NCBI GenBank assembly: GCA_032622095.1
Contig: CP136068.1
Coordinates: 16,473,729 to 16,537,728 of the forward strand
Direction: 5' to 3'
DNA: 64,000 nucleotides
Source: Siphonodentalium dalli
Lineage: Eukaryota > Mollusca > Scaphopoda > Gadilida > Siphonodentaliidae
In this document: piece by piece, positions 10,369 through 25,300 of the stretch
Position numbering within the stretch: the first letter of the stretch is position 1
Layout: each line of letters starts with the position of its first letter
The notes under the pieces: model-generated
Told to the model about the DNA's origin: nothing
Database searches by the model: none
Seen by the model: the letters and a program-made list of their open reading frames with translations, nothing else
Translations under genes and position numbers: made by a program

Positions 10369-13300
10369 GTGAGTTTGGATTTTAAAAGCTGTTAAACAGT
10401 TGAATGTAATTGAGACCACCTTTGAGATAATATGATAATAGGTATATGGTAGTAAACCAAATAATATTAGGGTTTGACCGATACCGATACGAAATACATA
10501 GAAAACAGTTAAGTGGTTTGGATTAAAAATGGCGAATGAGGTACATATACAATTTTGGTGGACAAATACAAAACTATTACGGCGAGTAATACGTATTCTG
10601 GCTCACGATATAATATGATCGTACACGACACGTAATGGAGCAACCACCAAGTTGATCATTAAGTTCAACGTTACAATAATTATATGATGTACCATACAGG
10701 GTACTGCATGTGCTACACCACTCGGAGAAATGTCTGTGTCGTCACACAAATACCATGCTATAACTTGGATTAATATATTCGTAATCGTATATAGTCACCA
10801 ATAGCCGGGTTACTACCGTAGTAACGGACATTGCCCATCTAGTGAACTATTCAAACCCAGCATTGAAATCATGGTTATGATCAGTCCAAACGTATGAGTA
10901 AAGTTCGAACATAAGATAATAATAGCTGAGAACCTGGTGCGAATTTAACTGTGGTGGGGCCTCACGCATATCTACCCCTGCACGTCAGAAAAGAAAAGTA
11001 GCTTGAGGATGGAAGTGAACCATCATCCCACAGTGAAATCAACCAGGCCTGTTGGGTTTGAATAGTTCACTAGATAGGCAATGTCGGGTACTACGGTAGT
11101 AACCCGGCTGTTGGTGACTATATACGATTACGAATATATCAATTCAAGTTCTAACATGGTATTTTAGTGTGATGACACAGACATTTCTCCGAGTGGTGTA
11201 GCACATGTAGTACCCTGTATGTATATATACATATATATATATATATCACAGCAGAAGTTTCCTTAGAATTAATGGATGGAAATGGAATGCCTCTAATATT
11301 TGTATTATTTGAGTCGGACATAGATTACCTTAGCTGCAGGCAATCAATGCAATACGTGTAAACTATGTAGAAAAAGAAATTATTGAATAAAGTGTAGTGA
11401 ATATGATGCGTCACTTTAATATTTGAGTCGGACATAGCTTACCTTACCTGAAGGCTATCAATGCAATAAGTGATGTAGAAACAGAAATTATTGAATGAAG
11501 TGTAATGAATATGAAGCGTCATTTTAATGCAATATCGATTGGGAGGAAGAGAAATGTCACTTTAATAGTTAACAATGATATACATATATAATTATAGATT
11601 ATCCCCATTGAAGACGATCAATGCAATGACCAGTGTAGAAATGGAAAAAAATGTTGCCTGAATGAATCGATGTGTGAACATAAAGTCTCACTTTAATGAA
11701 ATGTTGAGATGATGGAATCAACGATGAATTTGCAATTTCTGTAATGATGATATTGGTTCACATACCGGTATACATGTATATGCAGCTGAAAATGTGAATT
11801 GACTGAAATGTAATTATGAAAGTGTCAATGACACTGTAACTCAATGAGGAAAGGGAATAATTTCATGTGTTACAGTTAATGGAGCGATTAGGAATGTGGA
11901 AAGTTGAAAGGCCTAGTTATGCAAATATTAAAATCCAAGATGGCCGCGACAGCCATCGTTTTTTTTGCCAAATGACACAAAAAAGACTCCTTCCTATTTA
12001 CATGTCATTGTTAATATCCTTCACAAATTTCATGATGATCGGACAAAAGATACGAGCTGTAGCCCGTGTCAAAGGATTTAGTCGTGTAAAGAGTAAAATA
12101 CAAGATGGCTGCTGGCGACCAGGTTTCTTGGTTGAATTCAAAATGAACCTTTTCCCATCTACATGTAATTGTTAACATCCATTACAAATCTCATGATGAT
12201 TGGACCAAAGATTCGACTTGTAGCCCTTGACAAAGAATTTAGTCATGCAAAGAGTATAATCCAAGATGGCTGCTGGCGGCCATGTTTTTGGCCGAACAAC
12301 CCCAAAATTACTCATTTCCCATCTAAATGTCCATTTTAACATCCATGACAAATTTAATAATGATCCGACAAAAGATACGACCTGTTGCCCGTGCTAATGG
12401 ATTGAATTTTGAAATCCAAGATGACCGCTGCCGGCCTTGTTTTCTGGCCAAATGACCCCAAAATGACTCACTCCCATCCACATGTCAACATCAACATTCA
12501 TGACAAATTTCATAATGATCCAAAGTAAGGACCTGTAGCCTGTGCCAAAGGATTTAGTCATGCAAAGAGTAAAATCCAAGATGGCTGCTGGTGGCCATGT
12601 TTTTTGGTCAAACTACCCCAAAATGACTCGTTCACATCTACATGTCAATGTCATCTACATGTCAATAGCGATGACAAATATCATAATGATATGACCAAAT
12701 GTACAAACTAGAGCCTGTGCTGAAGGATTTAGTCAAGCAAAGAGTTAAATCCAAGATGTATTTTGGCCAAATGACCACAAAACAGCTCGTTCCCATCTAC
12801 ATGTCATTGTTAACACCAATGACAAATTTCATAAAGATCCGACCAAAGCTACGACCAGCAGCCCGCGTCATGCAAAGAGTAAAATCCAAGATGGCTGCTG
12901 GCGGCAATGTTTTTTGGCCGAACGACCCCAAAATGGCTCGTTCCCATCTGCCTGTCATTATAAACATCCATGACAAATTTCATGATAATCAGACGAACAG
13001 TATGACCTGTAGACCACGCGAATTGATTTAATTTTGAAATCCAAGATGGCTGCCAGCGGCCATGTTTTTTGGCCGAATGACCCCAAAATGACTCGTTCCC
13101 ATCTACATGTCAATGTCAACATTCCTTACAAATTTCATAATGATCTGACCAAAGGTACGACCTGTAGCCTGTGCCAAAGGATTTAGTCATGCATAGAGTG
13201 AAATCCAAGATGGCTGCTGGCGGCCATGATTTTTTGTCTGAATGACCCCAAAATGATTCTTTCCAATCTACATGTCATTGTTAACATCCATGACAAATTT

Positions 13301-16300
13301 CATGAAGATCCTACCAAAGCTACGACCTGTAGCCCGCGCCAAAGGATTTAGTCATGCAAAGAGTAAAATCAAAGATGGCTGCTGGCAGCCATGTTTTTTG
13401 GTGGAACAACCACAAAATGACTCATTAACATCCATGATAAATTTCATGATGATCAGACAAACAGTAAGACATGTAGACCGCGCCAATCGATTTAATTTTG
13501 AAATCCAATATGGCTGTCAGCCGCCATGTTTTTTGGCCAATGACCCAAAATGACCTGTTCCCATCTACATGTCAATGTCAACATTCATGACAAATTTGAT
13601 AAAGATCAGACCAAAGGTACGACCTGTAGCCCGCGCCAAAGGAAATTGTTGACGGACACACACACGCACACATGGACGTCGTTGAGCTAATAATGAATAT
13701 GTGATGTGTCGCTTTTAATGAATTGGCAATGAAAGCAGTATCGAAAGGGTCACTGCGGTGGAGTTACGATACATGCCGTTAGGTTATGATACACGGTCTA
13801 CAGCCGTACAGGTATTAGCGGGTTGTCACACCAGACGTTGAAGAAAATTATGATATATGTCCATGAGGATCTTTTTAAAGATTGGGTAAGTGTTGGCGCT
13901 GGGTATAGCTGTTAAAACAGTCACATCCGTTAAAACCGCCATAAACAGAATTAATATTATAAACAAACCTTGTTCTTATACCAATCATAAATACATGTAT
14001 CACATTAATTTCAGCATGTTGTTATGTTAGTACTTTGTGTTACATTGTATGTAAGCAAACGTCATTTTATGTAAACAAACAGTACATCTACATGTATGTA
14101 AAGAGTATGCGATAAGCAAAACACTCAACACCGAGTAGACCCCCACTGCATATACATGTATATGAAATTTTGTTAGAAATACCACCGTTATTTCACGCCT
14201 TTAGATTAGGCTAATTTGGGGACATTTTGGGGGACAGAGGTGATAGGTTTGAGTGAGGGGGGGTACCCCCTTGTGACTATTGGGGGTACTTTTTAAAGTA
14301 AACCTAAAATGGGGGCTGTCTGGTTGTTCTGAAGCATATGAAAGGTGAAAGAAATGAACCAATGGCCCCATATCATGTCCTGGCAACTTGGGCTTATATC
14401 AGCATTCAGAAAGTTATGTTACATGTACCCTTATATTTTCAAGTTTTGTAGGTCACAATTTATTGAATATTGGGAATATTGGATCATTTGACATCAACAA
14501 AGCCATTTTATAGATGTACGGTGCTTGAAAGTTCACCAATCAGTTCACCAACACACTGATTATGGGTATTTCCAATTAAAATTTAATTTAATCCAAGTTA
14601 AATCGCATAATCAAAGTAATTAATGGCTGAACATCACCAACTTCAACTGTGGAATCTGACCCAATGCCTCCCATACAGAGATGCCTCAGCTGAATGAGGT
14701 TCCCAGAGGGTGAATTTGGTGATGCTAGCCCTCTGGGGACCTCATTCCGCAAATGTCAGCCACACTAAATTCAGACTTGGGGACCGCCCACCTCTACTAG
14801 TAGTTCTATTGATAATTCATATGTTAACCCTTCATTTACTAAATGCTTATTGACAAGTAGATGTTGTGGGAAGTGTTCAGATAAAGTCGTTTGTTGAACT
14901 TTTCTGAACATTTCAAACCAATTAATATATATCCTTCTACACATGTACATGTATGTATTATCTGTTAGTCTGTTGTCATCTGCTTGCATTTCCTGAACAC
15001 CCCTCTGAATGAATAATAGATCATTCAAATAAATTCTTTTTTACTTGGTAGGAGAATCCATTTAGTAAAGAAAGGGTTATATCAAATTTTCGCTACGATA
15101 AGGCAGCAATGATTCATAGCCCCTACAATTCAGTGGAATCATGAACTTATTTACAACATACCGCATTACCGGTATAGCCATTTAATAAGCTAAATCTCCG
15201 ATTTTTGTGTTGAATGGGTCACCATGAATCACTCTCAACCTAATCAATCACCACGGTGTTTTGCTTATCGCTCACTATTTACATGCTGTATATATACAAA
15301 CGCTCCGCTCACACAAAGTGTTTTGCGGAAAATAACGCATTCTTAATATGATCATTATTCTACATGTATACTATTAGGATATTATTGAGGAAACTTTCAT
15401 AATTTGGTAACTGTTATTTATAAATTATTACTTATTACATGTACATATGTACATGTACACATACCGGTACATGTATACCGGCAGACTTTCATCTTTAGAA
15501 AATGTAGGCGCGCAGAGTCCCGCTCGCTGGGTTTTGGCCAGGCGCGCGGTTTCTATCAAGATAAAATAAACAGCGGAAATACATTCATAAATGCCGCGTA
15601 AATTGAATTTGTTTACTCACGGTCGATGTCCAGTGAATCTCTTTGATGGTTTAACACTGCTTAATCCGCTATCCATAAGCACAAGTGAATGTTACACACT
15701 ATGTTTTATATTCTACATGCTCCTATATTAAATGTAATTCATAATAATTAATACGGAATCAATTTAATACTCAGACTCCAAGCTGACAGAATAAATATCA
15801 ACATCTCCCGGCCACGTGGTCTCGATTTGATTTTCGAGGAATTTATGTGACGTCATAAGCCATACCGGTACATAGAAATGTATTTTTAGCTTCGAATCAT
15901 TCAGTCTCAGACATATAGTGCATTTGACACGTCACACCGTGTGACCTCGTCTGGGTAGACACTGATAATAGCGTTATCAGGTTCGCTCTCTGTATTTGGC
16001 CTAGGTGCGCAATCGATCGCTCGCTGGTTTTCAGTTTTAGCCGTGCGATGGTGCGCAAGAGCGATCGCGCGCCTCAAAAATGAAAGTCTGTACCGGTACA
16101 CTTAGCTGATGTGCCTGACTTCATCCGGGCTCTTTAGTGAACAACGTTGCCAACCGGTATACATGTACAATGTATGAGTATATATCGAGGTCGCAGTCAA
16201 GGACACAGTCGCATATGAAATTGGACCCACCCATATAGTTCCCGGGATCAAAGTAGGCCTTTGGTACATTAATACCAAATTTTAGTCAGATCAGTCGTGC

Positions 16301-19300
16301 AGTTTTCAAGTCTATAACACACAGAGACAGAAGTTCTATGTACCTACATGTATATGAGCGAGGTCATGGTCAAGGACATGGTCACTCATGAAATTGGACC
16401 CCCCCCCATTTCCGGGATCAAAGTAGACATACAATACATGTACCCCGCTGGACAAAACAAGTATCCATTGGCACCGCAGTGTATTTGCTGTTCGGCTGCG
16501 GTGTCAGAGTTTGTAACTGCAGTTGAGCACCGCAGACGAACGGCAAGTACATTGCGGCCAAACAGCAAGTTCACTGCGGCCGAAAGGCAACTACCCTCAC
16601 GGTCGAATGGCATGTACACCGTGGTTAGATTTCTGGTTTGTATTGTCTTTTTTCAGTTTGATGAAAGTACACCGTGGCAAATACACCATGCCGAATGGCA
16701 ATTACATCACGACCCAACTGTTAGCCGGTGGCGCCGCGGTGTAGTTGCATTTCAGCTGCGGTGGCAATGCTAACCGCACCGCAGTTAAGTGGTCCCACAC
16801 ACAGACAAAATTTCTACATTGGGAATGCACTACATTGTACACCGCGGCTCCACTGGCTAACTACATTTGGGCTGCGGTGTACTTGCCACAAAAACCACGA
16901 CTGATCACAAATGAACAAAGGATGAAAACAAACGACCAACAATAAACACGACGACAAACTACCAAGGACGAAAAACGACAGACGACAACCAAACACGAAT
17001 GACGACAAACACACCGACTGTGACACTGATGACCAACGAATGACCACGACAAATTGTCAAATGATCAAAAATGATTAAATGAAATAATAATCAAAATTTA
17101 ATTTTTAATTTAAAGCAAACAGACCTACCTTTAAAAAAATCTTGGATTTGGAGAAGAATGTCTCCAGGAGCACGCATTGTGCTGTTGTGTTCACAATTTC
17201 AATATAAGATAGGAAATTTCCTACTCCGCTGTCAAAATTATGGTCAGTCCCCACATGACATACTACATTGCAACATGTGTGCGTCACCACTACATATAAC
17301 CACAATATATTTCACCCAATTCATGTGGTGTGCTGTCACAGAATCGGAAAATTTGGTGGTAGCAATGTTTCGACAATATTTACATTTAACCAGACTAATG
17401 GTTAAATGAGGGTCTGTCTCATCAGGTATGTAACCCCTCCATGTATACATAAGTAGACCACATGTTCTGTGTCAGCGCAGAACACGTCGGCATGCATTTA
17501 TGATGCATACTTCAATTATGCCAAACTGTTTTTGCCAAGCTACACCTTTCTGGGGTGTCCGTACTCCATTATTTGCGAGTATGTCCGACGTTATAACCTG
17601 TGTATATCAGGATTTAGTTATTCAAGGGTGTATAACCCACTCAAATTATGTGCAATTTGCGAGTATGTCTCCGAAACCTGTGTATAGCAGGATTTAGTAA
17701 ATCACGGGTGTTGTTCCATTTTGTGAGAATTTTCACACACTCCCGTGAATTGTTTGTTCGAGTTGATTTAATATCTAACTGGAACTCAGTTTTACGCATA
17801 GTCCCAACAAACAAGCTGGTGGGGTTCACGCCTCTCACTAATATAATTGATCACCTTAACATAAAGAGAGCTTTGTTTATTCCACTCATCAGCTGGATCA
17901 AGCCACTCGTTCACGCCCTGTGGGGATGTTTTACGAGGTGCGGTCTGCCTTTTAAGTGTCAAGTCATTAAAATGGCATCGATAAACCCTGTCACGATCCG
18001 TGCCTCGATAGATTGACTACTGCCTGTATACACCAATTTGCTGATAAGTAATGTCAGATTCCCACACATGTGAAATTTGGTTCGACTTTTAAAATTCCAA
18101 TCTATCGATGTATGATATAGAATTTCCTGGTTTGTGCTGTTATCCCAGTCGCAACTTCTGCACACGTTCCACCTCGGTATAATGTGTATGTATGCTATAC
18201 TCGTTTGATAGAGATGATTTCTCCCAGATTTCGGCCCCTTTTATAAATAATGCTAGGTTTAGAGTCAGCAGAACCCGCCTTTAAACGGCTAGAATCAGAA
18301 ATCATGTTCCAATATTTTCCCAGTGTTCTTGATAAATTATTCGAACCTTTATGATATGTTGTCGTGAGCAAGACATTGTGTATGCCCTGTTTCGTACCCA
18401 TTTCGTTCCTCGTCAGGTAGGAATTTCGATCTGTGAATTTAATATCAGCCATATATTGTTGAATTTCTGAGCCAGAGTATCCTCGTTTCCGTAGTTTTAC
18501 CACAAATATATCCCTCCTGGCAATAAAGTCCGATTCATTATTGCAATTTCTCAGATATCGTATACATTCCCCTCGTACAAACGACCTAAAATTGTTGGTA
18601 GGGTGGTTAGAAGATCTGTGTAGATATTGAAAAGCTTCAGTTTGTTTAATATGACATTTACAGTCCAATTTGTTACTACTGTCAAAGTTCAGTCCCTTAT
18701 ATATGTCCAAATCCAAAAAGGCAGCCTCTTTTTCGCTGATATCATAAGTAAACTTTAAGAGATCGTGCATAGAATTTGCAATCTTAAAAAGTAGCATAGC
18801 CTCGTCCTTAGAGCCATGGAATAATATGATTCCGTCATCACGAAACCGTTTATGCAATAATATCTTGTTTTTATGTGGAAATTGATCCAGAATTTTCCAT
18901 ATATGTGCATGTATGGCAATGTCACTTATTTCTGGTGACGGTATGCTTCCCATCGGTACCCCTACTATTTGTCTGTAGCTTTTTCCATTAAATGTGAACT
19001 CATTTTTGGTGAGTAATAATTGAGTAAGCTCAAGCAACTCGTCCGTACTCGGACGTTGAGTATTATAGACAATGTTTGCGTTATTGTCCAATTCAATTCT
19101 GAGAGCATCAATAATTTCATCAAATTTCAGATTCGTATATAGGCTCGTGATATCATATGTTACGATCAGTACATCATTCGGGAATTCCCTTTCTTCCAGT
19201 ATTTTTATGAGGTCAGGAGTATTCCTCAAGTGTGTTGGTTGTGTTTTAGTTATTGGTAGCAGAAAATAATCCAGAAACCGCCCGAGTTTCTCGGTCGCCC

Positions 19301-22300
19301 CTCCACAGTGCGCTATTATCGGCATTCCAGGTACATGTATATCCACATTCGTATCATTAAAGGCGGGATCAATTGACTCCAAAATATGTCCAACTTTATG
19401 GATTTTAGGAAGCAAGTATAAATACGGAATTTTTATTTTATCCGATCTGTTAAATAAGTACTTATATGTACATTCGTCTATTGATTTAGACTCGTATAGT
19501 TTGTGTACGGCTGTAAGTTCGCATTGATGGGCTTCCAACATAGAGATCTCCGGAATTTCTTCATAATGTATGCCGTCATTCAGTTGGCGTAATCCTGCAG
19601 AGATATAATCTGTTTTATTTAACACACATGTGGTGTTATTTTTATCTGCTTTGAGTATTATAATATCCTCATTGTTTCTCAATTTTTTCACAGACTTTTT
19701 CATATCTATTGTAAGGTTATTGGCCACCATGGGTTGATAGTTAGATATATTCATTTTGGTAGCAAAAATGTAGTTCTCCAGGGTATTATTTCCCATTGGT
19801 GGGCTGAATTCTTTCTTTGTTAGAAAGGGGTGACGCTCACGTGATCCTTTTGTCATCAAAGCCTCAGAAAATAAGAACCTCAGTCGCATGTTGCGTTCGA
19901 ATCGACGAAAATCCGTCATTATGTGTGTAGGTTTAATATGTGGGCTTGGTATAAATTTTAGACCCAGTGCCAATACTAATATTTCATCTGGTTCAAGTCT
20001 GTAGCTTGAACGATTTCGGATAAAGATTTTAGCCGAGTCGACTTTGAAATCTTTGGATTTGGCTATTTTAGATTTAGCACAAATTTTCTGAATTTTAATC
20101 TGTTTATTCCTTGTTTTCCTTTTTCTGTTGAATCGTCTGCTCGCCATAATCGTTACCATACAGCGTTTATTTTAAAAGCAAACGTTTACCCGTCTGGGGT
20201 ACAAAGTGTAGTTGGTTAGACGGATAGGCAGTGTGTCTCAATACACGTATACCCGTATTGGGTAGTAATTAGTGTATATAGTCAGCCGTATAGGCAATGA
20301 AGCTCTGTCGAAACCGGTCGGGTCTAGAAATAGACTGGTGATCATTAGTACAGTGGTTTGGTGTACTATCAAAGTGGGGCAAATAGAATTTGAAACCGCC
20401 CATTTTCATGTCACGTGGCCAAAAGTGACATATTCGTCTCGCGCATCAAGAGCTATGTATATAATTTATGCCGATCATAAATCATAGAACTGCGACTCAA
20501 ACTCTATTGTGTCTGAACATGCTTATTTAACGAGGTTTGATGACAATGGATATATATATACCTGGACACTGAGTGAAAACCATGCAGCGGACATTCACAT
20601 ATCGCATTTCTGATCTAATGTGAACCCATTCCGTTTCTATTGTGTATAATAACCATGTACCTCATAAGCACGAGATAACATATAAGAAGGGTCGAGATAT
20701 ACCAAGACATGTACTGAATATACATTTTATTTATAACACATTCCATATGTAATAACAAAATTATGAAGCACTGTGTCATGTGTGCACTGTTATATTGTTC
20801 TCACTGTGTAGGAAAGTATCTTCCATTCCTGTTCCCCCTGTGGTCCTCTCGGAATCTACTAGAATTGTTGTATCTCGGGCGTTTCCCGTTGTGTCCGTTT
20901 TGGTGACTGCGCACGCTAGAGTTAGGGTTCACTAGTTCCCTCCGGAATTCAGTCAGTTTGTTAGTGTATTTATTATTGATACTTCTAGTTCCTGCGACGA
21001 TTTCCTTCCTAGCACCACCACTTTGCGGGTGATTAATTGGTAGTTCCAATAACGCACTCTTAGTAATGTCTGATAAACCAGCATTCATCACGCTTATCTC
21101 CGCCTCCAATTTTTCTAATACGGTTCGTGATGACGTGTTTTGGCTTTCTTTCACTAGGTCATCTATATCAGGCTGCAACTTTCCCTTCGTTGCTTCGTCT
21201 CCAAAGTTCAATCTTTTGCACGTCACCTGTATTAGCGGATCAACCGTGCTCCCTTCAGCGAGGGATTCCACCACATGAGCCTTGAGTGTCAGTAACGGTT
21301 GACGTTTCTGCGCCAATCCTTCAAATAAGTCCAGGGTGTTCTGAATTAACGATTTAGAGTTCACCTGTAGTTGACCACTTGGTATGTTATCAACCTCCAC
21401 ATTGTAGTCCAATTCCTCTCCGATTTCAGATTTCATCTCCGCATTTGCCATGGTAAAATAATTTCAGTGTATAGATCAAGTATTCCGCAATGACTGGGCA
21501 TAATTTTGTTAACGAATTCTTATAGGGATACTGCTCCGTATATTTGGTAGCCAATCAGTTAGCTGGCAAGTGCTGGGCATAGGGTATCACGCTGTGCCAT
21601 CATGTAATAATCTTAACATGCCTTCGTATGGTAGCCTTGGTTACATTATGCAACAAGTTTAGCGTCTTGGTCTTATCGGTATTAAAGACGGTGACATTTT
21701 TATGAGTAGAATAATCTGTATCTCGGCCATTTCCAGGTAAAATATTTTATTTTTCTTGGACTTCTAAGGATCGAGTCAGTTCAGTGTTTAGATTGAATAA
21801 AGAGCGTTTGTTCGACAATATTTCACCGTTTACATCAATATTTCACCCAATGTTCGGGTATGTTGAAAGTCGAGATTTGGTATACACCCATCATCTGCAC
21901 GTCAAGGTGCCCCAATTTATTTGGAATATTAGGGAGTATAGCTATAATGATAATATAGCTGTATATGTACTGTGTCATCTAAGCTACAAGTTCAATATAA
22001 GAAAAGGTTCACATTAGATCGGAAATGCGATATGCGAATGTCCGCTGCATGGTTTTCACTCAGTGTCCAGGTATATATATATATCCATTGTCATCAAACC
22101 TCGTTAAATAAGCATGTTCAGACACAAGTTTGAGTCGCAGTATTATGATTTATGATCGGCATAAATTATATACATAGCTCTTGATGCGCGAGACGAATAT
22201 GTCACTTTAGGCCACGTGACATGAAAATGGGCGGTTTCAAATTCTATTTGCCCCACTTTGATAGTACACCAAACCACTGTACTAATGATCACCAGTCTAT

Positions 22301-25300
22301 TTCTAGACCAGACGGGTAAACGTTTGCTTTTCGTCGATTCGAACGCAACATGCGACTGAGGTTCTTATTTTCTGAGGCTTTGATGACAAAAGGATCACGT
22401 GAGCGTCACCCCTTTCTAACAAAGAAAGAATTCAGCCCACCAATGGGAATTAATACCCTGGAGAACTACATTTTTGCTACCAAAATGAATATATCTAACT
22501 ATCAACCCATGGTGGCCAATAACCTTACAAAAGATATGAAAAAGTCTGTGAAAAAATTGAGAAACAATGAGGATATTATAATACTCAAAGCAGATAAAAA
22601 CTAGAATGCACTCATAGAGATGCCGACTTGCGCAAAGCTACCGATATTATACACTGTAGGGATGCAGGAAGGTACATGTATGTCGGGTGGGTAGTCCGAG
22701 AGGCAAAAAATCATATTTTTTACAACCTCATACAAATGTTTTACTAAAGACCTTTTGTGCTCATATTTAACATTTTAACAGTTTAAAACTTATTATAGCT
22801 GCAAAAACACCTTATTTATGTTACTGGACCCGTATATGGGCTTTATTGGAGGTGACATAAAGCTGACATGTTGCATATGGGACGGTGAGGTGAAAAACTT
22901 CCTTCCCGGCACCCTTCGAAAGAAGCTTCGAGAAATGTAAAACTGAAATAAATAAACTTTTACTCATGTAACTACCTGTAGGACTTTTAAACCTAGATCA
23001 ATGTGTGCATGGAAAAGAGCGAGCAGCTCTCAAACATTAATGTGACTATCAATGGCTAGAAAATAACGTTCATCAGTGCATCAAGCTAATCAATGAATTA
23101 TTTGCATGTTTTATATCAACTCAGATGAATATGTTGATCTCACAACACCTACATGTACAGTTTGACATAGTGACTGCTTGTCATTTTGTATAAAGAAGAT
23201 GTTCCAGTAGACAAGTTGTATCAAATAATGGTAGATAATGTGCTGGTTGACAGACTAATCAATCTGGAATTAGTTAGAAATTGTGTCTATCCTGCACAAC
23301 GACCTAGGTTTGCAGATACACCTATCAGCAATTTATAAAATAATATTTCCAATTGCATCCTGGCAAATACATGTATCCTCTCTAGATACCGGTATGTATT
23401 TATTTCCAAAATATGTCAACTCTAGTTGAATTGAAGCTTAACAACTGATATGTCATGGATATGTCTACATAACATCAACAGTGACTCGAAAGTCAAGATT
23501 GAGTTCACTGTCCTGAGATGTTATGAGCTTAAAATGTGTTAGAGCCAAATAGCCAAAACACATGTTCGGTTCGTGTAATAGCTTGCTGGTGGAAATGATA
23601 CCTCACTGGATATACGGGTAGGGTTCTCTATTCCGAAGGTTCGCTATTCCGAAGGTTCACTAATCCGAAGGTTCACTAATCCGAAGGTTCACTAATCCGA
23701 AGGTTCACTATTCCGAAGGTTCACTATTCCGAAGGTTTTCTATTATGCGAGTTTTTAGCCAGAAATGAATCAAAATTTGCGCCCCCGTACATTTATACAC
23801 CCCAATCTAATATCTAATTTGTCCCAGATGTCGGTTATTAATAGCAAGAAGACAGTATCAGTTTATCATTTTAATATTATAGAAAGTTGAAAACACAATG
23901 ACTGAAATAAACTACGAGTTAGAGATGCATTCTACCCGAACTGGCAATCTGTACTTGAAAGAAACATCAACATTAAAATCAATACAAAGTCAGAATTGCA
24001 GTTAGGTCCATTCATCGGTATTCTGCTATACAGTAAGTTATAGCGCTCCAGTATTGATTGACCGTAAGAGCCCCACTGTTATAGTCCGCCTTTAGCATTT
24101 GGGACATTATATTAATCAAAATAACTACTATGTAAATCATTTATAAATCAGATAATTTATTGAAGTTATATAGACGTAAAATAACACTTCCTAAAATATG
24201 TCGTTTTAGTCCTCAGCCGATAGACGACATATATGTCGTTCTACTCGCCAAAGGGTTAAATCTCAAGGAAACCCACGAAAACAAAAATCACATTTATTTT
24301 TTTAATGTTTTAAGTTATTTCCTTCATAAAAAGTCTTCGTACTAAAGAACCCTCTCAATATACTTTAGAATATAGAATTAACTTTTAAAATAACAAAAAC
24401 CTTCGGAATAGTGAACCTTCGGATTAGTGAACCTTCGGATTAGTGAACCTTCGGAATAGCGAACCTTCGGAATAGAGACATGTTCCCGGATATACAGGGG
24501 ATATGCTGGGAGATGTATCATTTGTTTTTGTAAAATTGGATGCATATGCCTTATACTAGTGTTTTATGTGCAACTATCAACTGCTGATGGGTTACTGACT
24601 TACTGTATAAGTGTATTTGTTCACTATATTGATGCGTTAGAATTTCCATTTAGCAGATTGGAATTTTACCACACATGAAGAACTATAGCATACTCTCATC
24701 ACACGTTGACTTGGAAACTCCATTGAATGGATATGTATGTGGTAGACATATGCCTATCAGCCCATATTGAAAGACAAAAATATTTACTTGTATATTCCAT
24801 TTTATTTTAATTAAACAGCTTCAGAAACAGATGAAACTGTCGTTTGGTATAAAGGAGATAATTTCCCAGTTATGTGAGTGATATCAGTAGGGTTTAATGC
24901 GGATTTTAGACATAAAATTAGTGAAATGCCAGATGCAAAAAAACAGCAACCTTTCTGCAATTTTTTTTACTTGGGCTTGGGCTACAGAGGCTAACATTTT
25001 GAAAATTCCCGTGGCATCCTCATACATGTACTCCCCCAAACCTCTAACTTTTGATGTATTAGACTTAACCCAAATATTACACAGTAAAAATAAAAAATTT
25101 AATTAAAAATTGTTTATGAATAGAACCTGGTGCAAAATGGAACAGTGGAGGTTTCGGGCAATTTCACCTCCTCACAATACAAACCGTTAATAAAACCATG
25201 CATACATGTAGCTCGAAGACGAGTATGACTCGCCACACAGTAACATTTCACCAGGCTCTGTTCATAAACTTAAGTGAATTCACAACTCTTTGAACTCAAG

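Noticed and set aside
11867-13553. Plus-strand frames of 90-110 codons
   Set aside because: They are translations of the ~160-bp satellite; identical peptides recur with the unit period.
13885-13905. Consensus-like GGGTAAGTG splice donor
   Set aside because: The same string is present in the other copy of repeat family T (28680), so it belongs to the repeat.
14771-15028. 85-codon minus-strand frame
   Set aside because: No domain, no usable splice sites, and it overlaps dispersed repeat sequence.
15621-15673. Minus-strand ATG followed by a GTGAGT donor (MDSGLSSVKPSKRF...)
   Set aside because: It could be a first exon, but it lies within a putative TIR element and no second exon of matching phase was found.
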